A model generated the notes under the pieces. It saw only the letters and a program-made list of their open reading frames with translations. It ran no database searches and was not told the DNA's origin. A DNA stretch of 64,000 nucleotides from Anthonomus grandis grandis (taxonomy: Eukaryota; Arthropoda; Insecta; Coleoptera; Curculionidae). Position 1 is the stretch's first letter. Each line of letters begins with the position of its first letter. Shown in pieces: positions 1 through 11,365 of the stretch. The position numbers and the translations under genes were made by a program. The stretch is from positions 30,019,879 through 30,083,878 of the forward strand of contig NC_065552.1 in NCBI RefSeq assembly GCF_022605725.1. Reading direction: 5' to 3'.

Positions 1-3000
1 GTTTCCTCAAGTCAGACCTCCTGGCAAAAGTGCGGTCGCACTGCGGACAATTATACGGTTTATCATTTTTATGTACGTTTTTCATGTGAGCGGAATAAAC
101 GAGGCGATCGCCGAAACTCATCACGCAAATCGAACAATTGTACGGTCTATCCGAGTTGTGAGAATTTGACTCGTGCTCCGTACATTCTGCCTAGAACATT
201 AATAACATCAGTTTATTTCGGTTAGTAATTATAGGGTTAACCGTCAAGACTTGAGTCAAAAAAATTGTATGAACTATTAACCAATCGTGACTACAAAAAA
301 GACCACTTTCACTTTGGTCATGAAATTCTAAACTTAAAAAGTTAGGTTTGTTTGTTGGCAGTAATCGTTTTAGGCATTATAACATTGATGTTGTATAAAA
401 AAAACTTAGTATTTTCTTTTAAATAAAACTTTAATCCCCTGTATTTTAAAAAGCATCTTAGGGCTACGGTTTATGTGAACTGTTTGACATAAAATCAAAC
501 CACGAATGTCACATTGCCACATTGAGCAATTCTGTAGAATATATGTGTTTTGAGACATTCTGTGGCAAAATAAGAATTGTGAGCAGCTTGAGGCAAATAA
601 TCGGACGGATTTATGTAAGATAAAAAGATGGTGTGACGCTAATAAGCTGTTCTTTAATATTTCTAAAACAAATCTTTTAAATTTCAAATGTGCATTTAAT
701 AATGTCTTTTTAAGTAATAATATATTGTCTGCTAATGTGAGCAAATTTCTTGGGTTGTATATTGATTCTGGGTTAAAATTTGAAAATCATATAAGCACAT
801 TATGTAATAAAATTTCCTCTGGCTGTTATGCTCTTCATGTCATTGTGAATAATTTAAACAGCTCAGTGGCTAGAGCTTCATATTTTTCTTTAATTGAATC
901 CCATCTTCGTTATGGTCTTTGTTTTTGGGGATCCTGCTCTCAGTATGTCTTTAATAAGATATTTATGTTGCGAAAGAGGGCTATTAGATGTTTATTTAGG
1001 GTCGGTCCTCGAGCGACTTGTCGTCTCTTATTTGTTAAACGCAAAATTCTGACCTTGTACTGTATTTTTATTTTGGAAACAGTCTGATTTTTAAAAAACA
1101 TAATGGTGAACTCTCGGGTAAACTAAATGTGGAGAATATAGTTTATAATACCCGGCATGCCTCTTATATCAGATTGCCAATCCGCCGGTCTGAACAAGTA
1201 AAAAAAACAGTGGTGTATAATGGAAAGAAAATGTTCAATCATCTACCCTTATCCATGCGCCAAAGTAACAACAGCTTGGAATTTAGGCGCCCTACCAAAG
1301 CTTTTTTGTTAAAAAAAGGGCTACTGTAGCCTCATAGAATACCTTTCTGAAGTATTTTAATACAAATTATTAAATAGGTTTGCCATTCACATCTTTCAAA
1401 TTTAATTTTATTATCTTTATTTCAACGTATTCATGTAATATTTTTTTAGTAAAACATTCTAATTTTATTGTTTTATGGAACTAAAATTATTAAGTATGTA
1501 TATTTTATGACCCTTCACTCTGGTGATGGTTTTACCTGTGTGTGTTTTCTTTTACGACTGGCTATTTTTAACCTGATTTTTTGTTGTATATATTACCTGG
1601 AACAATTTTTGTAACATCTTTATTTTATTTTAGTTATAACTGTATTTCTTAGGCTTTGTTAACAACAATGCATGTTTTGTTTTGACATTAAAGCATATTT
1701 TGATTTGATTTGATATAAGAATTCCCATGAGACAACTTACTTTGTCGGTAAAGGCGTGATCACAAAAGCGACACATCGATACATTTTTCCCTTCCAATTC
1801 ATTGGGATCCACATCGCTATGCCTCGTGTCTGACTCATATTCTGATTCGTAGTCCATCGAGTTCGGATCTACCACCTAAAACAACGCTCAAATTATACAT
1901 TTACCTCTTTAAAGTAAAGGAAACTTTGTAATCCAAGAATTTCGATTATTCTCTCACCATAACAATATTTTCGTCATCTCCATTGACCATTTGATCATAT
2001 AAAGTCATTTGATTCTGTTCCTTGTCATTGATGCAAGTGGCCTTGGCTAAGCCGCTTAATTGCCGCAAAGTGGCATCTGATATGAAACACATTTGACGAA
2101 ATTCCAGACAAAATTCGATCTTGAACAGGCACCTGTGGCATACGACGTTTGGGAGGCCGTCACCTTGACAGACCTACATACAAACAAATAATTTGTAAGT
2201 TAAATATTTAATAATTTGTAAAATGAAAATTCTGTTTGGGAATAAAAATTTTGTTTATGGACTTTCTCTTGACTTTTTTTAATTAAAAAATCACAACAGT
2301 CAATAGCCAAGTAGGCTGGTGCTTGTACAATAAATAAACACACAAAACTAAAATTGGTAGCTAGGGTGCCAATTTATCTTGCTTTTAAATAAGTAGAGAA
2401 TGCTAGGCCATTAAGAAAATAAGTCTCGTCTAAAAGATCCCACAGTCTCACTCCTTTAACCACTGGAGAATAAACTCCAACATTTGTCCTAAATCTTGGA
2501 GGATCAATTTTAAAGTGACAGTTGTTCCTATCTATATAGGGAGGTGGCTACAAACCCTCTTTAGGTCCAGTAAGCAAGGAAAGTCAGTTTTGTTGAATGA
2601 TTCAACAGAAAACTAATGACACAGCAAATGAAAATACTGTCAATAGAACCAGAGCAATATTATTGTGTCTATAAAGATAGAGTATATAGACAGAATATCA
2701 AAAACAGGTGATAATAGTAGTGAAATTAAATTCTTACAGCAGGAACTCAATGACTAGTAATGTTGAAAATAAATTTATTTTTTACAGACCATTAAAATTG
2801 CTAGGAAATTACTTAAAAGGCAAGAAAAATTAAGTATCTAAGTTAAATTTAAAAAATTGTAATTGATTGGGTGAAAATCATTTGTGATGTTAAAAGTTAT
2901 GCTATACATAATGTATCAAGGTTGATAGTAAGTTTGGCGTACCTAGAATCTATCCTTTGGCATAAACTGGAGTTAGGATTTTCTTAAAATATTGTCACAG

Positions 3001-6000
3001 TGGTAACAAATCTTGTTCTATTACCCTAAAATATTAAGATCATTGCAATATTGCTGGTTTAATGAAAACTGGCAACACATTTCACTTTTTTAATAGAAGA
3101 CTCCACATTCTAATTTGTATCATTGCAAGGACCTGTTATTATGATTACCAAATTTTAAAGAAATCTTCCAGCTTTCTAGATATGCCTACTCCACCTCTGA
3201 CAGAGATAACTTCTGTAAAATGGCACATTATGCAAAATAAATTTTTAAAATTATTTGAAAAATAATTATAAAAAAAACTTTAGAGTTATATTTTTTCTAA
3301 TATTAGCTTTATGTTATCTGCAAACCTATAGAATCAGTAACTGATTTATGGATAACATTCTGTGAGATAATATGTGTTCAAATATTGAAAAATGTATTTA
3401 ACATTATTTCAAATTAGAACACCCTTAAATGATCATATCTGTTTTTGTAATATATTAAAAACAAAAGGATGTACCACATTATACTACCTTCCATTATTTG
3501 GGAGATATTGGCAGTAAATGGGTATCCTTGGCACTCTTAACATTACATCCTTGGCATTGCCAATAGAATTCATGAGAATTTATTGGCAGCTACTGAAACT
3601 CATTGACAGTCAGGAATTCAATTGTATTTTTTCACACTCATTAGAATTCAAATCAGTAAATATGGTTTTGGAATTAAATGTACAGTTTTTGACCGAATGA
3701 CACACCCTTTGTATATTGCTTACTGTAGTATTTTTAGCAAGATAACTAGAAGAGGAGACAATTTATGTAACAACTTGTATTTCATGAATTGAAGTGCAGT
3801 TGTATTATATGATATATCAGCTGTATATTTTTCTAATTAAAGGAAGGCTCTAGTATCTACTAGATAGAGTGAGAATATAAATTTAATTAAAAGATTTGAA
3901 ATTGAAGACTAGCTTACACCTCATCAATGATCAACATTTGCATGTTTAAATTTTCTAGGACCTGTTTCATTAAAATTAACAAATATACTTAAGAACTTAT
4001 ATATGCTTCAGATCTTTCCTTGATTTAAGAACCATCTTTAGCAGGTTAAAGGATAATGTTCCTAACTTCTATAAAAGCAAAGTCTACAACCTTAAATGCA
4101 ATGACTGTGAGGCTACTGATAGCAGCAAAACCGGTCATAATTTTAAATCATACCCAAACATCTTAACCCTCCAACCAAGTGACAATGGGTCAACCTTTGT
4201 GGTACATTTTAAAACAAGAAAACCTCAATTTTGACGTTAATACAAATTCTAATGTTACATTGTGCCCTAAAAAATTAGATGCCTTTCAGTTGATCGATAT
4301 TACCAAGGAAGCTGACTTTAAATGGACTGATATAAGACAGGCATATTATGTATTAATATAATTATGTTATGGTATATTTTTTTGAGGCTCTTGCACTAAA
4401 CTGCCAATGCATACAGTATTTATCAATCAAAAAAGAGGTATTAGATACATGAGTAAAAGCAAAACCACAAGACTCAGTTAAACCACTTTTTATTGGAAAC
4501 AAATTCTAACACTGGCATCTTGATTTATATTGAAGAATGGGTCCTTCATGAAAAGTATAGGAATATTTACAGTAGTAGTAATAGTCAAAATTCATCTATA
4601 TATACCCTCAGAAAAACCTATAAGCTATTATTACTAATTCCTAGGTGCTTGACTCTTTTGTTTACAATAGACGAAAACTTTTTAACCATTTACCAAGTAA
4701 AATCAGAAATATGTATGAGAAAAAGAATTTAAGAGGGAAGTCAAATGGTTATTTGCTGCGAGAGCCTATTATGTCATTCAGGAATATTATAATGACCAAT
4801 TTTAATAGTAATACCCTTGTCATCTGCAAATAAAAACACTCAGTGTGGAATAACAATTTGATTTAAAGCCACTGAATTCCACAAACAGGGAATGATCTTT
4901 CAACTCTCACGAGATGTGTAAGGCTATGATGGAAACCCATAGATACTATTTTTTCAATGATAAGACCAACCTATCAAAGGCCTTTGAAAAATCTAAATAC
5001 ACGACATCTAATTGTCTTCTATGTCCCACAGATTTGTATGCTTTTTGTAAAAAACAATTAAGATTTGTGACCGCGGACCTTCTACTAAAAAAACCATGTT
5101 GTCTTAAAGAAATATGATATTATAGTTGATAAAATAAACTGTCATAGGTACACAATTCAAAGGCCTTCGAGAAGTTGGACAGAATGGAGACGAGTCTATA
5201 GTTTTCAATATTGACTGTTTCACCTCTCTCATGTATTAGCATATGCATAGAAGATTGAGTATTCACAATTTTTAAACAAAAATAACCTGTACAGGGTACT
5301 CCAAACTTGAAGTAAGAATACAATTAGGAGCAAGTAGAATATTAAGTAGGTAAACTGTGGCAAACTTGCATCTTCAGATATAGCATCCTGACATAACATC
5401 CTGTTTCTCTTTTTTTTTCCTGCTGTAAGAGAATTTCTTCAAGTGGCCATATGTTTTTTGTTTTCGTTTTAACTTTAAATACTCCTAATCTTGAAATTCT
5501 AATCATCATTACCTTAGTATTTTAATATGTGTGTTATGTAGATGTCAGATTTGACTTAGTTGGTACATTTACTTTAGTTTTTAGTTATTTTTTTCCTATT
5601 AACTTAGTATACTTATTACTTAGTATTTTTGTTGGTATATGTAAGTAGCTGTTGATACTGTGATTAATAAATAAATAAATATCTTATGTACGAGTACCTA
5701 AAACTGTTGATAGTAAATTTTGAGTAAAGCCAATTGCTCGAAAAAAAAGTATTCACTTCTTCCAGTAACCTAATAATTAAAACTCTTTAAAGATGCCTGC
5801 CAAAAACATAAACATGTGTCTAATTATGTATAATAATTTATTGTCAAGATGTGCTGACAAAAATGGCTTTGTTTCCCACTGAAGACCAAGCTGTCTCCCC
5901 ATTGAATTTAATTAAGTTGAACAGATGGATGCCAAATGAATGGCTAATATATAAAATTTTATCAAGCAACTAAACAAAAATTATTCAATTCTTACCGACA

Positions 6001-6136
6001 GGGCCGTACAATCGACGATCTTTTTGGAAATGCTCTTATCTTTCCCTTGCACATTATTATAAATACCCAGCATGAATCCATCTTTTTGCATGCATAATCG
6101 GCAAACGGTCGCGTAGCTTCTCCACGAGTCTTCCAT
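1..6136 (-). CDS. ZAD-C2H2 zinc-finger protein, 5' part (3' end off window)
   Basis: Probable nuclear DNA-binding transcription factor of the insect ZAD class. Four coding exons read leftwards: 6136-5996 (47 codons), 2173-1958 (72), 1875-1741 (45) and 190-1 (63 plus one base). All junctions are GT-AG and phase 0. The start ATG at 6136-6134 begins MEDSWRSYATVCRLCMQ. ZAD zinc ligands would be C12 and C15 (VCRLC) and C59 and C62 (VVCHRC), split by the first intron. An acidic linker (residues about 120-148) leads to C2H2 fingers: finger 1 C154/C157/H170/H175, split by the last intron; finger 2 C183/C186/H199/H204 after a DRPYNC linker; finger 3 begins at C212/C215 after NDKPYNC and runs off the edge. 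ZAD domains usually homodimerise; targets cannot be predicted. No frame lesions are seen. The specific orthologue is not recognised. Confidence 0.88.
191..1740. other. ZAD gene intron 3 with inserted LINE
   Basis: Intron between the acidic-linker exon and the zinc-finger exon of the minus-strand gene. Positions 191-575 show no recognisable content. From about 575 to 1712 the intron is filled by a plus-strand LINE 3' fragment, listed separately. Confidence 0.75.
575..1712 (+). mobile_element. 5'-truncated Jockey/CR1-type LINE, copy A
   Basis: Plus-strand remnant of a reverse transcriptase C-terminus. Positions 575-1087 encode the region just after the palm, with KFLGLYIDSGLKFENHIS, SSGCYALHVI and IESHLRYGLCFWG. 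The frame is broken near 1087 and resumes at 1129-1329 (VVYNGKKMFNHLPLSMRQ), then a stop and an AT-rich 3' untranslated stretch ending in a short TTTGA-type repeat around 1695-1712. It lies antisense to the host gene. It clearly belongs to the same family as the longer minus-strand element at 61.2-63.15 kb: SSGCYALxVI and IESHLRYGxxF are shared. Decayed and not mobile. Confidence 0.8.
4049..4300 (+). mobile_element. Penelope-like GIY-YIG endonuclease fragment
   Basis: Plus-strand translation from 4049 reads KDNVPNFYKSKVYNLKCNDC, then EATDSSKTGHNF. Known Penelope-like elements carry a 'K.GVY.L.C..C...YIGQTGR.F' signature at the start of the GIY-YIG nuclease domain. The spacing of the two cysteines and of the TG..F tail fits, but the YIG core is degraded. 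No matching RT is seen just upstream. The assignment rests on remembered motif similarity. Confidence 0.5.
4640..4830 (+). mobile_element. LINE reverse transcriptase C-terminal fragment
   Basis: Translation around 4650-4770 reads VYNRRKLFNHLPSKIRN, the 'YNG.K.FN.LP..IR' signature near the C-terminus of Jockey/CR1-type LINE polyproteins. It is a short relic; the rest of the element is unrecognisable except perhaps for the tail near 5.65 kb. Confidence 0.5.
5640..5682 (+). repeat. LINE-like 3' tail, (AAAT)n
   Basis: The sequence ends in TGATTAATAAATAAATAAATAT, a short tandem AAAT tail typical of insect LINE 3' ends. A similar tail closes the LINE at 43.3 kb. It may be the 3' end of the fragment at 4640-4830. 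Confidence 0.4.
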
Positions 6137-7260
6137 CTTCAATAGTTATTGTTAATATTATTATAATTTCACAGCGAATGAATGCGTCATTAACGCCGAA
6201 AATGGGGCAACCTTACTTTTCAAGCCAACAATTAACTTTAAATCTTTTAGGAATCGAGAAAGAGGAAGCGGAGGTCACCGAAGTCACAAGCAAACGAACG
6301 TACAACGTACAATTTACAAAATGTCGCTTTCGACAGCCAGGGCGGATTCCTAGACCTGCGCGTGGGGCCCCGTTCAGAGGCACCCCAGCTTTCATTTCCC
6401 TTTCGCTTCATTCTCGAAGCCTTATCGTTTATGCTTAAAAACATGAATAATTCGAGAATTTTCATTTTTCCTAATAATTTATAAATCGTCAATAATTTTA
6501 TTCTATTTCAGTCTTTTTTTTCTGAGCGAAGTCCCGTTTGTTTCTGTAGGTTTCCAAATATTGCCGCCATGTTATTTATTTACTACTAGGAGTGTTCGAA
6601 TAATAAATGCCGGTTGCGATGAAAGTGACAGCTGACAAATAATTGACAGTTTACGTGTCAGGTTTAACCGTTACCAATCGAACGTGCCTAGTTGAGGTTC
6701 GCAGTAAAGAGGATTTCTCAGGAAATCCAAATTCTGTAAGTGCGTGACGGACTGAAGGAACAAATCCGTAACAGACTTAAATTTATAGCGTAATCTTTGG
6801 GGTAAAAATGTAGCACGAGTGCGGAACCCAGGGCAAAATTTAGAAACCATTGGTGTGATTAGTGCAGGTTTGTGTAATCCATTGGGGAACCAATGGTGGC
6901 ACTTTTTGCCTTGAGCGCACCCAGTTCCGCACGGGCCCACAATCCCCACAAGCTGTGGGAGGTCGTGCGGCTCTAGTTCATATACCGTAAGTAGAAAATA
7001 TGGCGGCAATTTGATAAATAATTGCATATAAGCAAAACTAAATTTTAAGTAAAGGTAACGTAATGCATAACCTCAACTAACAACAGCCAATTTTTGGATT
7101 TTCCCCTCAAGGCTAAATCCAAAAAACCATCGGCAATGCAATAGTGCGGTTTTTTACCTGAACCGAACCAGTGTCGGTGTCGCCCTAGTGCCACAATTTT
7201 TTTTACAATGGATGTCGCTATTTGAGTTTTTTTTAAGAAGTTTTGTAAACATTATCAATG
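6137..7260. other. Region upstream of the ZAD gene
   Basis: Upstream flank of the minus-strand gene. It includes a GC-richer stretch (about 6340-6400), the TGACA cluster at 6626-6660, and an open frame on the minus strand at 6671-7027 (118 codons) that matches nothing I recognise. TTGCCGCCAT near 6562 reappears inverted as ATGGCGGCAA near 7004, so 6.56-7.01 kb could be an inserted element with degraded terminal repeats, but no target duplication is evident. Confidence 0.4.
6626..6660. promoter_or_regulatory. TGACA/TGTCA cluster, possible ZAD-gene promoter element
   Basis: Four copies of TGACA or its complement occur in 35 bp (6626, 6633, 6644, 6656), about 490 bp upstream of the start codon. 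A similar cluster lies upstream of the plus-strand gene at 10271-10338. A regulatory role is inferred only from density and position. Confidence 0.3.
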
Positions 7261-7266
7261 TAGCAT

Positions 7267-7293
7267 GTAGTTTAACTCTTTGAGTTAAACTAC
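7267..7293. repeat. Perfect 12-bp inverted repeat, 3-nt loop
   Basis: GTAGTTTAACTC and its exact reverse complement are separated by TTT. It sits immediately upstream of the LINE 3' fragment, perhaps marking the insertion or truncation junction. Confidence 0.85.
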
Positions 7294-7842
7294 ACGCTAG
7301 GGACACGCTGGGATCCGCGAATGTGCCGATGGGGCCGGAACCAATAGTTGGTATCGCCAAATGCGTTGCGGTCGCGTCAATGAAGGGTCTGCTGGACAAG
7401 TGGACCCATCGAAGATGGACTGAGTTCCCTGGTATGAGACAGGCCGAAGCGCACATAGGTGGGCCCTCTGCCTGTCTCACCAAAAATCTACTACGCCTAA
7501 AAAGACGCGAAATTCGGCTAGTGACAGGTCTTTTAACCCGTCACTGGCACTTAAGAAGCCATCTCCATACTATCGGTATTGCGGACAACCCGGAATGCCA
7601 ATGGTGCTGTGAGGAGGATGAAACCGTTGAACATGTAGTCGGGGAGTGCTCAGCACTCACGCGCGCCAGGTTCAAATACTTGGGTAACACCTTCAGTGTA
7701 CCGAGCGACTTTAAGTCCTTCAGACCAGAGAGCCTTATCGGTTTCTCTAAGGCCGTTGGCTCTGGTAACCCCTGATGATGGGTCCATCAGGAGACCTATA
7801 TGCACAACTGCCTTGGCAGCCCACTGTTTCGTCAAACATGAA
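7288..7842 (+). mobile_element. Non-LTR retrotransposon 3' fragment (RNase H to C-terminus type)
   Basis: An open frame through 7323-7775 carries GPEPIVGIAKC, then LVTGLLTRHWHLRSHLH, then IGIADNPECQWCCEEDE and VEHVVGECSALTRARF. This is the cysteine/histidine-rich C-terminal block after the RNase H-like region in R1/I/Jockey-type non-LTR elements. The element is 5'-truncated; the RT is absent. The frame is uninterrupted and the DNA is GC-richer than its surroundings, which suggests a fairly recent insertion. Confidence 0.75.
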
Positions 7843-8670
7843 CTCTTTGAGTGCCACAGTGAAATAACGAAGACCTTTTAAATTTTTATTTGTGGGAAGA
7901 ACTGGATAGTGCACTATTTAACCTACATTATAAGTCCTACCATAGATCTAAGAAAAGTATATTTTGTATACAGGTATGGTTTTTTTATTTATTTTACACC
8001 GATGGTACATTAGCCGTCTATGGAAAACGGAACGTATTATTAATCTGAAAATTTGGTATCCGTGATAATACACAATGCCCTATGGGTCTAAAATATTTTT
8101 AGCACTGCAGCCTTCACCCAGTTAACACGTCGTTTTTTTCCTATCCTTTATAACCCGTTCCTAGACCTTCTGTTGCCCTTTGCCAGTGGTAGCTGAACCT
8201 ATTCACGCTAGTAGCTAAGCCGGATGATACTGGATGCATCGTAAATGAACAGGAGTCATACCCGACGGTTTTACCGAATCTCCAATCGTACTGGCAGATT
8301 GCCCCGTCGCAGAGCCATTAAACTAACATGTCCAAGATTAGGCTTGCTTTGACAAAATGGTGACAGGGACGGACTTGTCTCGTCTTTGATAATAAAATTA
8401 ATAAAATAAATGTGGTGTTACTATATTTTACTGAAAAAAAATGCAATAATGTATACAAGGCGTCAGTTTGAAAACTTTTAATGCAAATATCCCTGAAATT
8501 GAAAAAGTTAGAAAGGCGCAATATGGTACAAATGTTATACAGGTAGTGGGAACAACAACCACCAGATTTTAGTTATAGGGTGAGTTACCCCTTGGACCCG
8601 ATGCACCCTAATCTCAACATTTTAAATGGCACTAACCTTTTGTAATACCTTAAGTTAATGATCTTTTGAA
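7843..8670. other. No gene recognised
   Basis: It holds the probable LINE 3' flank (to about 7.9 kb) and a GC-moderate stretch at 8100-8320 resembling transposon untranslated sequence, without coding evidence. Confidence 0.4.
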
Positions 8671-9963
8671 GTAGTATTCACCTGCATAAGAATTTTTCCT
8701 AAATTTTATACAGGGTCAAAGGAAGGTAAGGGTTCAATAAAATAAACTCTGCTTTATGAAGTGTTATCTTATTTAATTAAATGCTCAAAATGCTTTTCAT
8801 TTTGCGCTAAAGAAAAATACAATTTTTTTAACTTATTTCTAAAACTCAGGAAAGCCTTCCCTTGGAATATATCCGTTGAAATATATCCGATGCACACTTT
8901 GTAATAAATCTGTTGCCAAAGATAATTAAGTACTTTACGCTGAACTGTTTTTTTAGTGTTTGCTGCTGATCAATATCCAAAGTTTATTTACTAAGTTGGA
9001 ATACAGATTTTAGGTAACAAAAAGTAGATTTTTAGACCTAGAAAAAAAAATTTAGGAAAGAACACACACTGTTAAGGTTTACGTTAATTAAAACACCTGA
9101 ATCGTTTTTGACAGACAGAAAAAAAGTCACGTTGTTGTCAACGACTAACTAACGCCGTCGAATAATCCCTCCACTTTCTTTACACATTAAGTGCATTTCT
9201 TAAATAAAGAAGTGGTTCACGATGGACTTGTTTGTTTAATTCAACTATAAAAAAATACAGTCCACAATTAACCCTTGCTGTTCCCAGCAGCAGAGACACT
9301 ACACAGTTTGGTGATCTAGCAGCGGAGCAGCAACAAAACACACACAGTATCCAGAAAAAAACAATGTGGGGGCGGGAATATTGGGTGGTTCTATTGTCTG
9401 GCCTCTATTCATTAATGCTAACCTTAAGGGCGAAACTTACTTGGAAATGTTAAAAGCCACCATTCAACCTAAAATAATTCAAGAAATCAGTTGGATATTC
9501 ATGGGGTTAGGAACCAAAACAAAGATATATTACATTCTTAAGAAAATGGAGCGCCACCCAACTATATTCTTCCTGTGAGGTAATTTTTACATGATGCGTT
9601 TTCTGATCACTGGATTGAGTGAAACAATCTAATGCAAGGGCTGACGAGATCATCAGATCTAACACCCCTTAACTTTTTTCTCTGGGTTAACCCTAACACT
9701 GTTTAATACGCAACGAGCTTCACTAAATGATCTTCGGATTATTACAGAATGGGCATCTATTCTTAGAGAAGTTTTTCAAAATGTGAGAAATGAGTTTGAA
9801 AATAGATTATTCTTTTGTTTAGCCCAAAGTAAAATTCATTTTGGGTAACTAATTAAATAAATTCATAACACTTCATAAAAGCAGAGTTTAGTTTATTTAA
9901 CTTATATGTTTCTTTGACCTTGTAAAAACTTAGGAAAAATTCTTACGCAGGTGAATACTACTC
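8671..9963 (+). mobile_element. Mariner-derived foldback element (DD41D-like branch), decayed
   Basis: Two inverted arms, about 8671-8812 and 9817-9963, are similar over roughly 140 bp with small indels (for example GTAGTATTCACCTGC outer ends and AAACTCTGCTTT inner blocks). Between them is a decayed plus-strand transposase: GAGILGGSIVWPLF and GETYLEMLKATIQP at 9366-9470, HPLTFFLW around 9660-9690, and FQNVRNEFENRLFFCLAQSK at about 9773-9830. The last words of the coding region lie inside the right arm, and their inverted copy lies in the left arm. Many stops and shifts. The same layout is seen at 33870-34786. Confidence 0.7.
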
Positions 9964-10270
9964 CAAAGCCAAAGTTAAATTTTTGATTTTTCACGTTCAT
10001 TTTATTATTGTTGTTGAAATTCACGACTTTTATTAAATTGTATATACTCTAATTTTTTGTGGCAAATAGCAAGTCAAACAAAAAAACTTTAAGGGAATTC
10101 ATTGTTATTGTAAGTTTTTATCACAATAAGTCCTCGTGCTTTTTAAGTTGTTTTAGGCCGCTAACCTATCGAGATCAACGCTATCTCTTGATGCATGTTT
10201 TTAGAAATTACGTTAAAATTTGTAACTTGTGCCATAAACTAATTATGTGAATTATACTTTAGCTGTTAAA

Positions 10271-10338
10271 TGTCATCTGATTTGACAAGCGACAGGTGAC
10301 AATTAGTATTGACAGCTTTGACAAGTCAATAAGTGTCA
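10271..10338. promoter_or_regulatory. TGACA/TGTCA cluster, possible bchs promoter region
   Basis: Six TGACA/TGTCA words occur in 68 bp (10271, 10283, 10297, 10310, 10319, 10334), about 570-640 bp upstream of the first coding exon. A possible noncoding exon could follow and end at 10476, where CTC is followed by the donor-like GTAAGT. No TATA box can be assigned. Inference only. Confidence 0.3.
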
Positions 10339-10906
10339 GGGTCGTTTGTTATGTTTTTGCAATTTTAGCAAAAAAAATAATAACTTTTTGCAATCAGAAA
10401 CTTAAATTTTCGTGAAAATGACTTGATGACAACAGCTAAAATACTTCAACTAATAACAGGGGCTGCCTAAAAACTCGTAAGTTTTATCCTGTTTGTTGAA
10501 ATCTCAAATAGAATTCAGTCAATAATGTTTCCCTTGAATAGATTTAGAATCAATAAAGGGTCTATTTTTATTATTTTACTCCATAAATGTTCAGTTTTCC
10601 ATTTAAGTGTTTAAGTGACTTAATAGTTTCATAAACCTCGGCTTTTTACAAACTGCTTTTAAATCTAATTTGCATAGTAAACACAACCCAACTATATTTG
10701 ATCAGTGGGGGCGGTCAATTAACATATAGCTTCATTTTTCTACAATACTGAATGAACTAGGATTTTGTTTCATGTTTCTAAAAACTAAAGTTATTTTATT
10801 ATTTATTTATGTCATAAAATAGGTTTTTATAATATATAAAATTTAACTTTTTCCACTTTTGACTTATTTTTCGTTAAATGAAACATTTCATCTTAAAGGC
10901 TCCAGG

Positions 10907-11365
10907 ATGAACATAATGCGGAAATTGCGCAACCCTGGAGGCGGCTCCAATGCCTCCAGCATAGAAAGTACAGCAGGAGATCCTTCATCTTCGCATACTC
11001 AGTTAGGTTTAATGCATTTAAAAAAACTGTTCTTGGAGTATATGCATCCTCCACAACCACTCACAGATCAAGAGAAGGATGATAAGTTGTACAATATGTT
11101 ACCATTGTTTTGCAAGGTGAGGTTTATTGTAAAATTTTGTCATTTGGAAGATAGTATAACCATGTAAATTCGACATAGGTTTTCGGAGCCAGTCCAACCT
11201 GTGATATGAATGAAAAATTCTGGGATATTTTGGCATTTTGCCATCAGGTTTCTGTGCTGATGGTATCAGAGATTAGAAAAAGGGCATCAAACCAGAGTAC
11301 AGAAGCAGCTAGTTCTGCTATAGCAACTTTTTTGGAAATTGAAAATTGTGAGGAGTCAAGCAATG
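10907..11365 (+). CDS. bchs: bchs exons 1-2 (N-terminus)
   Basis: Exon 1 (10907-11116, phase 0 end) starts MNIMRKLRNPGGGSNASS, a serine/glycine-rich leader, then LGLMHLKKLFLEY and KLYNMLPLFCK, the conserved WDFY3 opening. The ATG was chosen because conserved sequence starts soon after; an upstream in-frame TTG is not conserved. AG at 10904-10905 could be the acceptor of an upstream intron, putting a noncoding first exon farther left. Exon 2 (11179-11365, phase 1 end) has VSVLMVSEIRKRASNQSTEA. The intron between them is 62 bp. Confidence 0.93.

Larger units (their letters stand above)
2174..5995. other. ZAD gene intron 1, repeat debris
   Basis: Long first coding intron. Recognisable pieces are a possible LINE C-terminus on the minus strand (about 2380-2560; weak), a Penelope-like GIY-YIG piece (4049-4300), a LINE C-terminus (4640-4830) and a LINE-like 3' tail near 5640-5682. 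Nothing secure is seen in 2560-4048 or 4830-5390; short reading frames there look random. Confidence 0.6.

Noticed and set aside
2380..2560. Possible minus-strand LINE C-terminus in ZAD gene intron 1
   Set aside because: Only a vague resemblance over about 40 residues; not listed as its own feature.
6178..6492. Overlapping short frames on both strands just upstream of the ZAD start
   Set aside because: Mutually overlapping frames in three registers; probably chance openings in GC-richer 5' flanking DNA.
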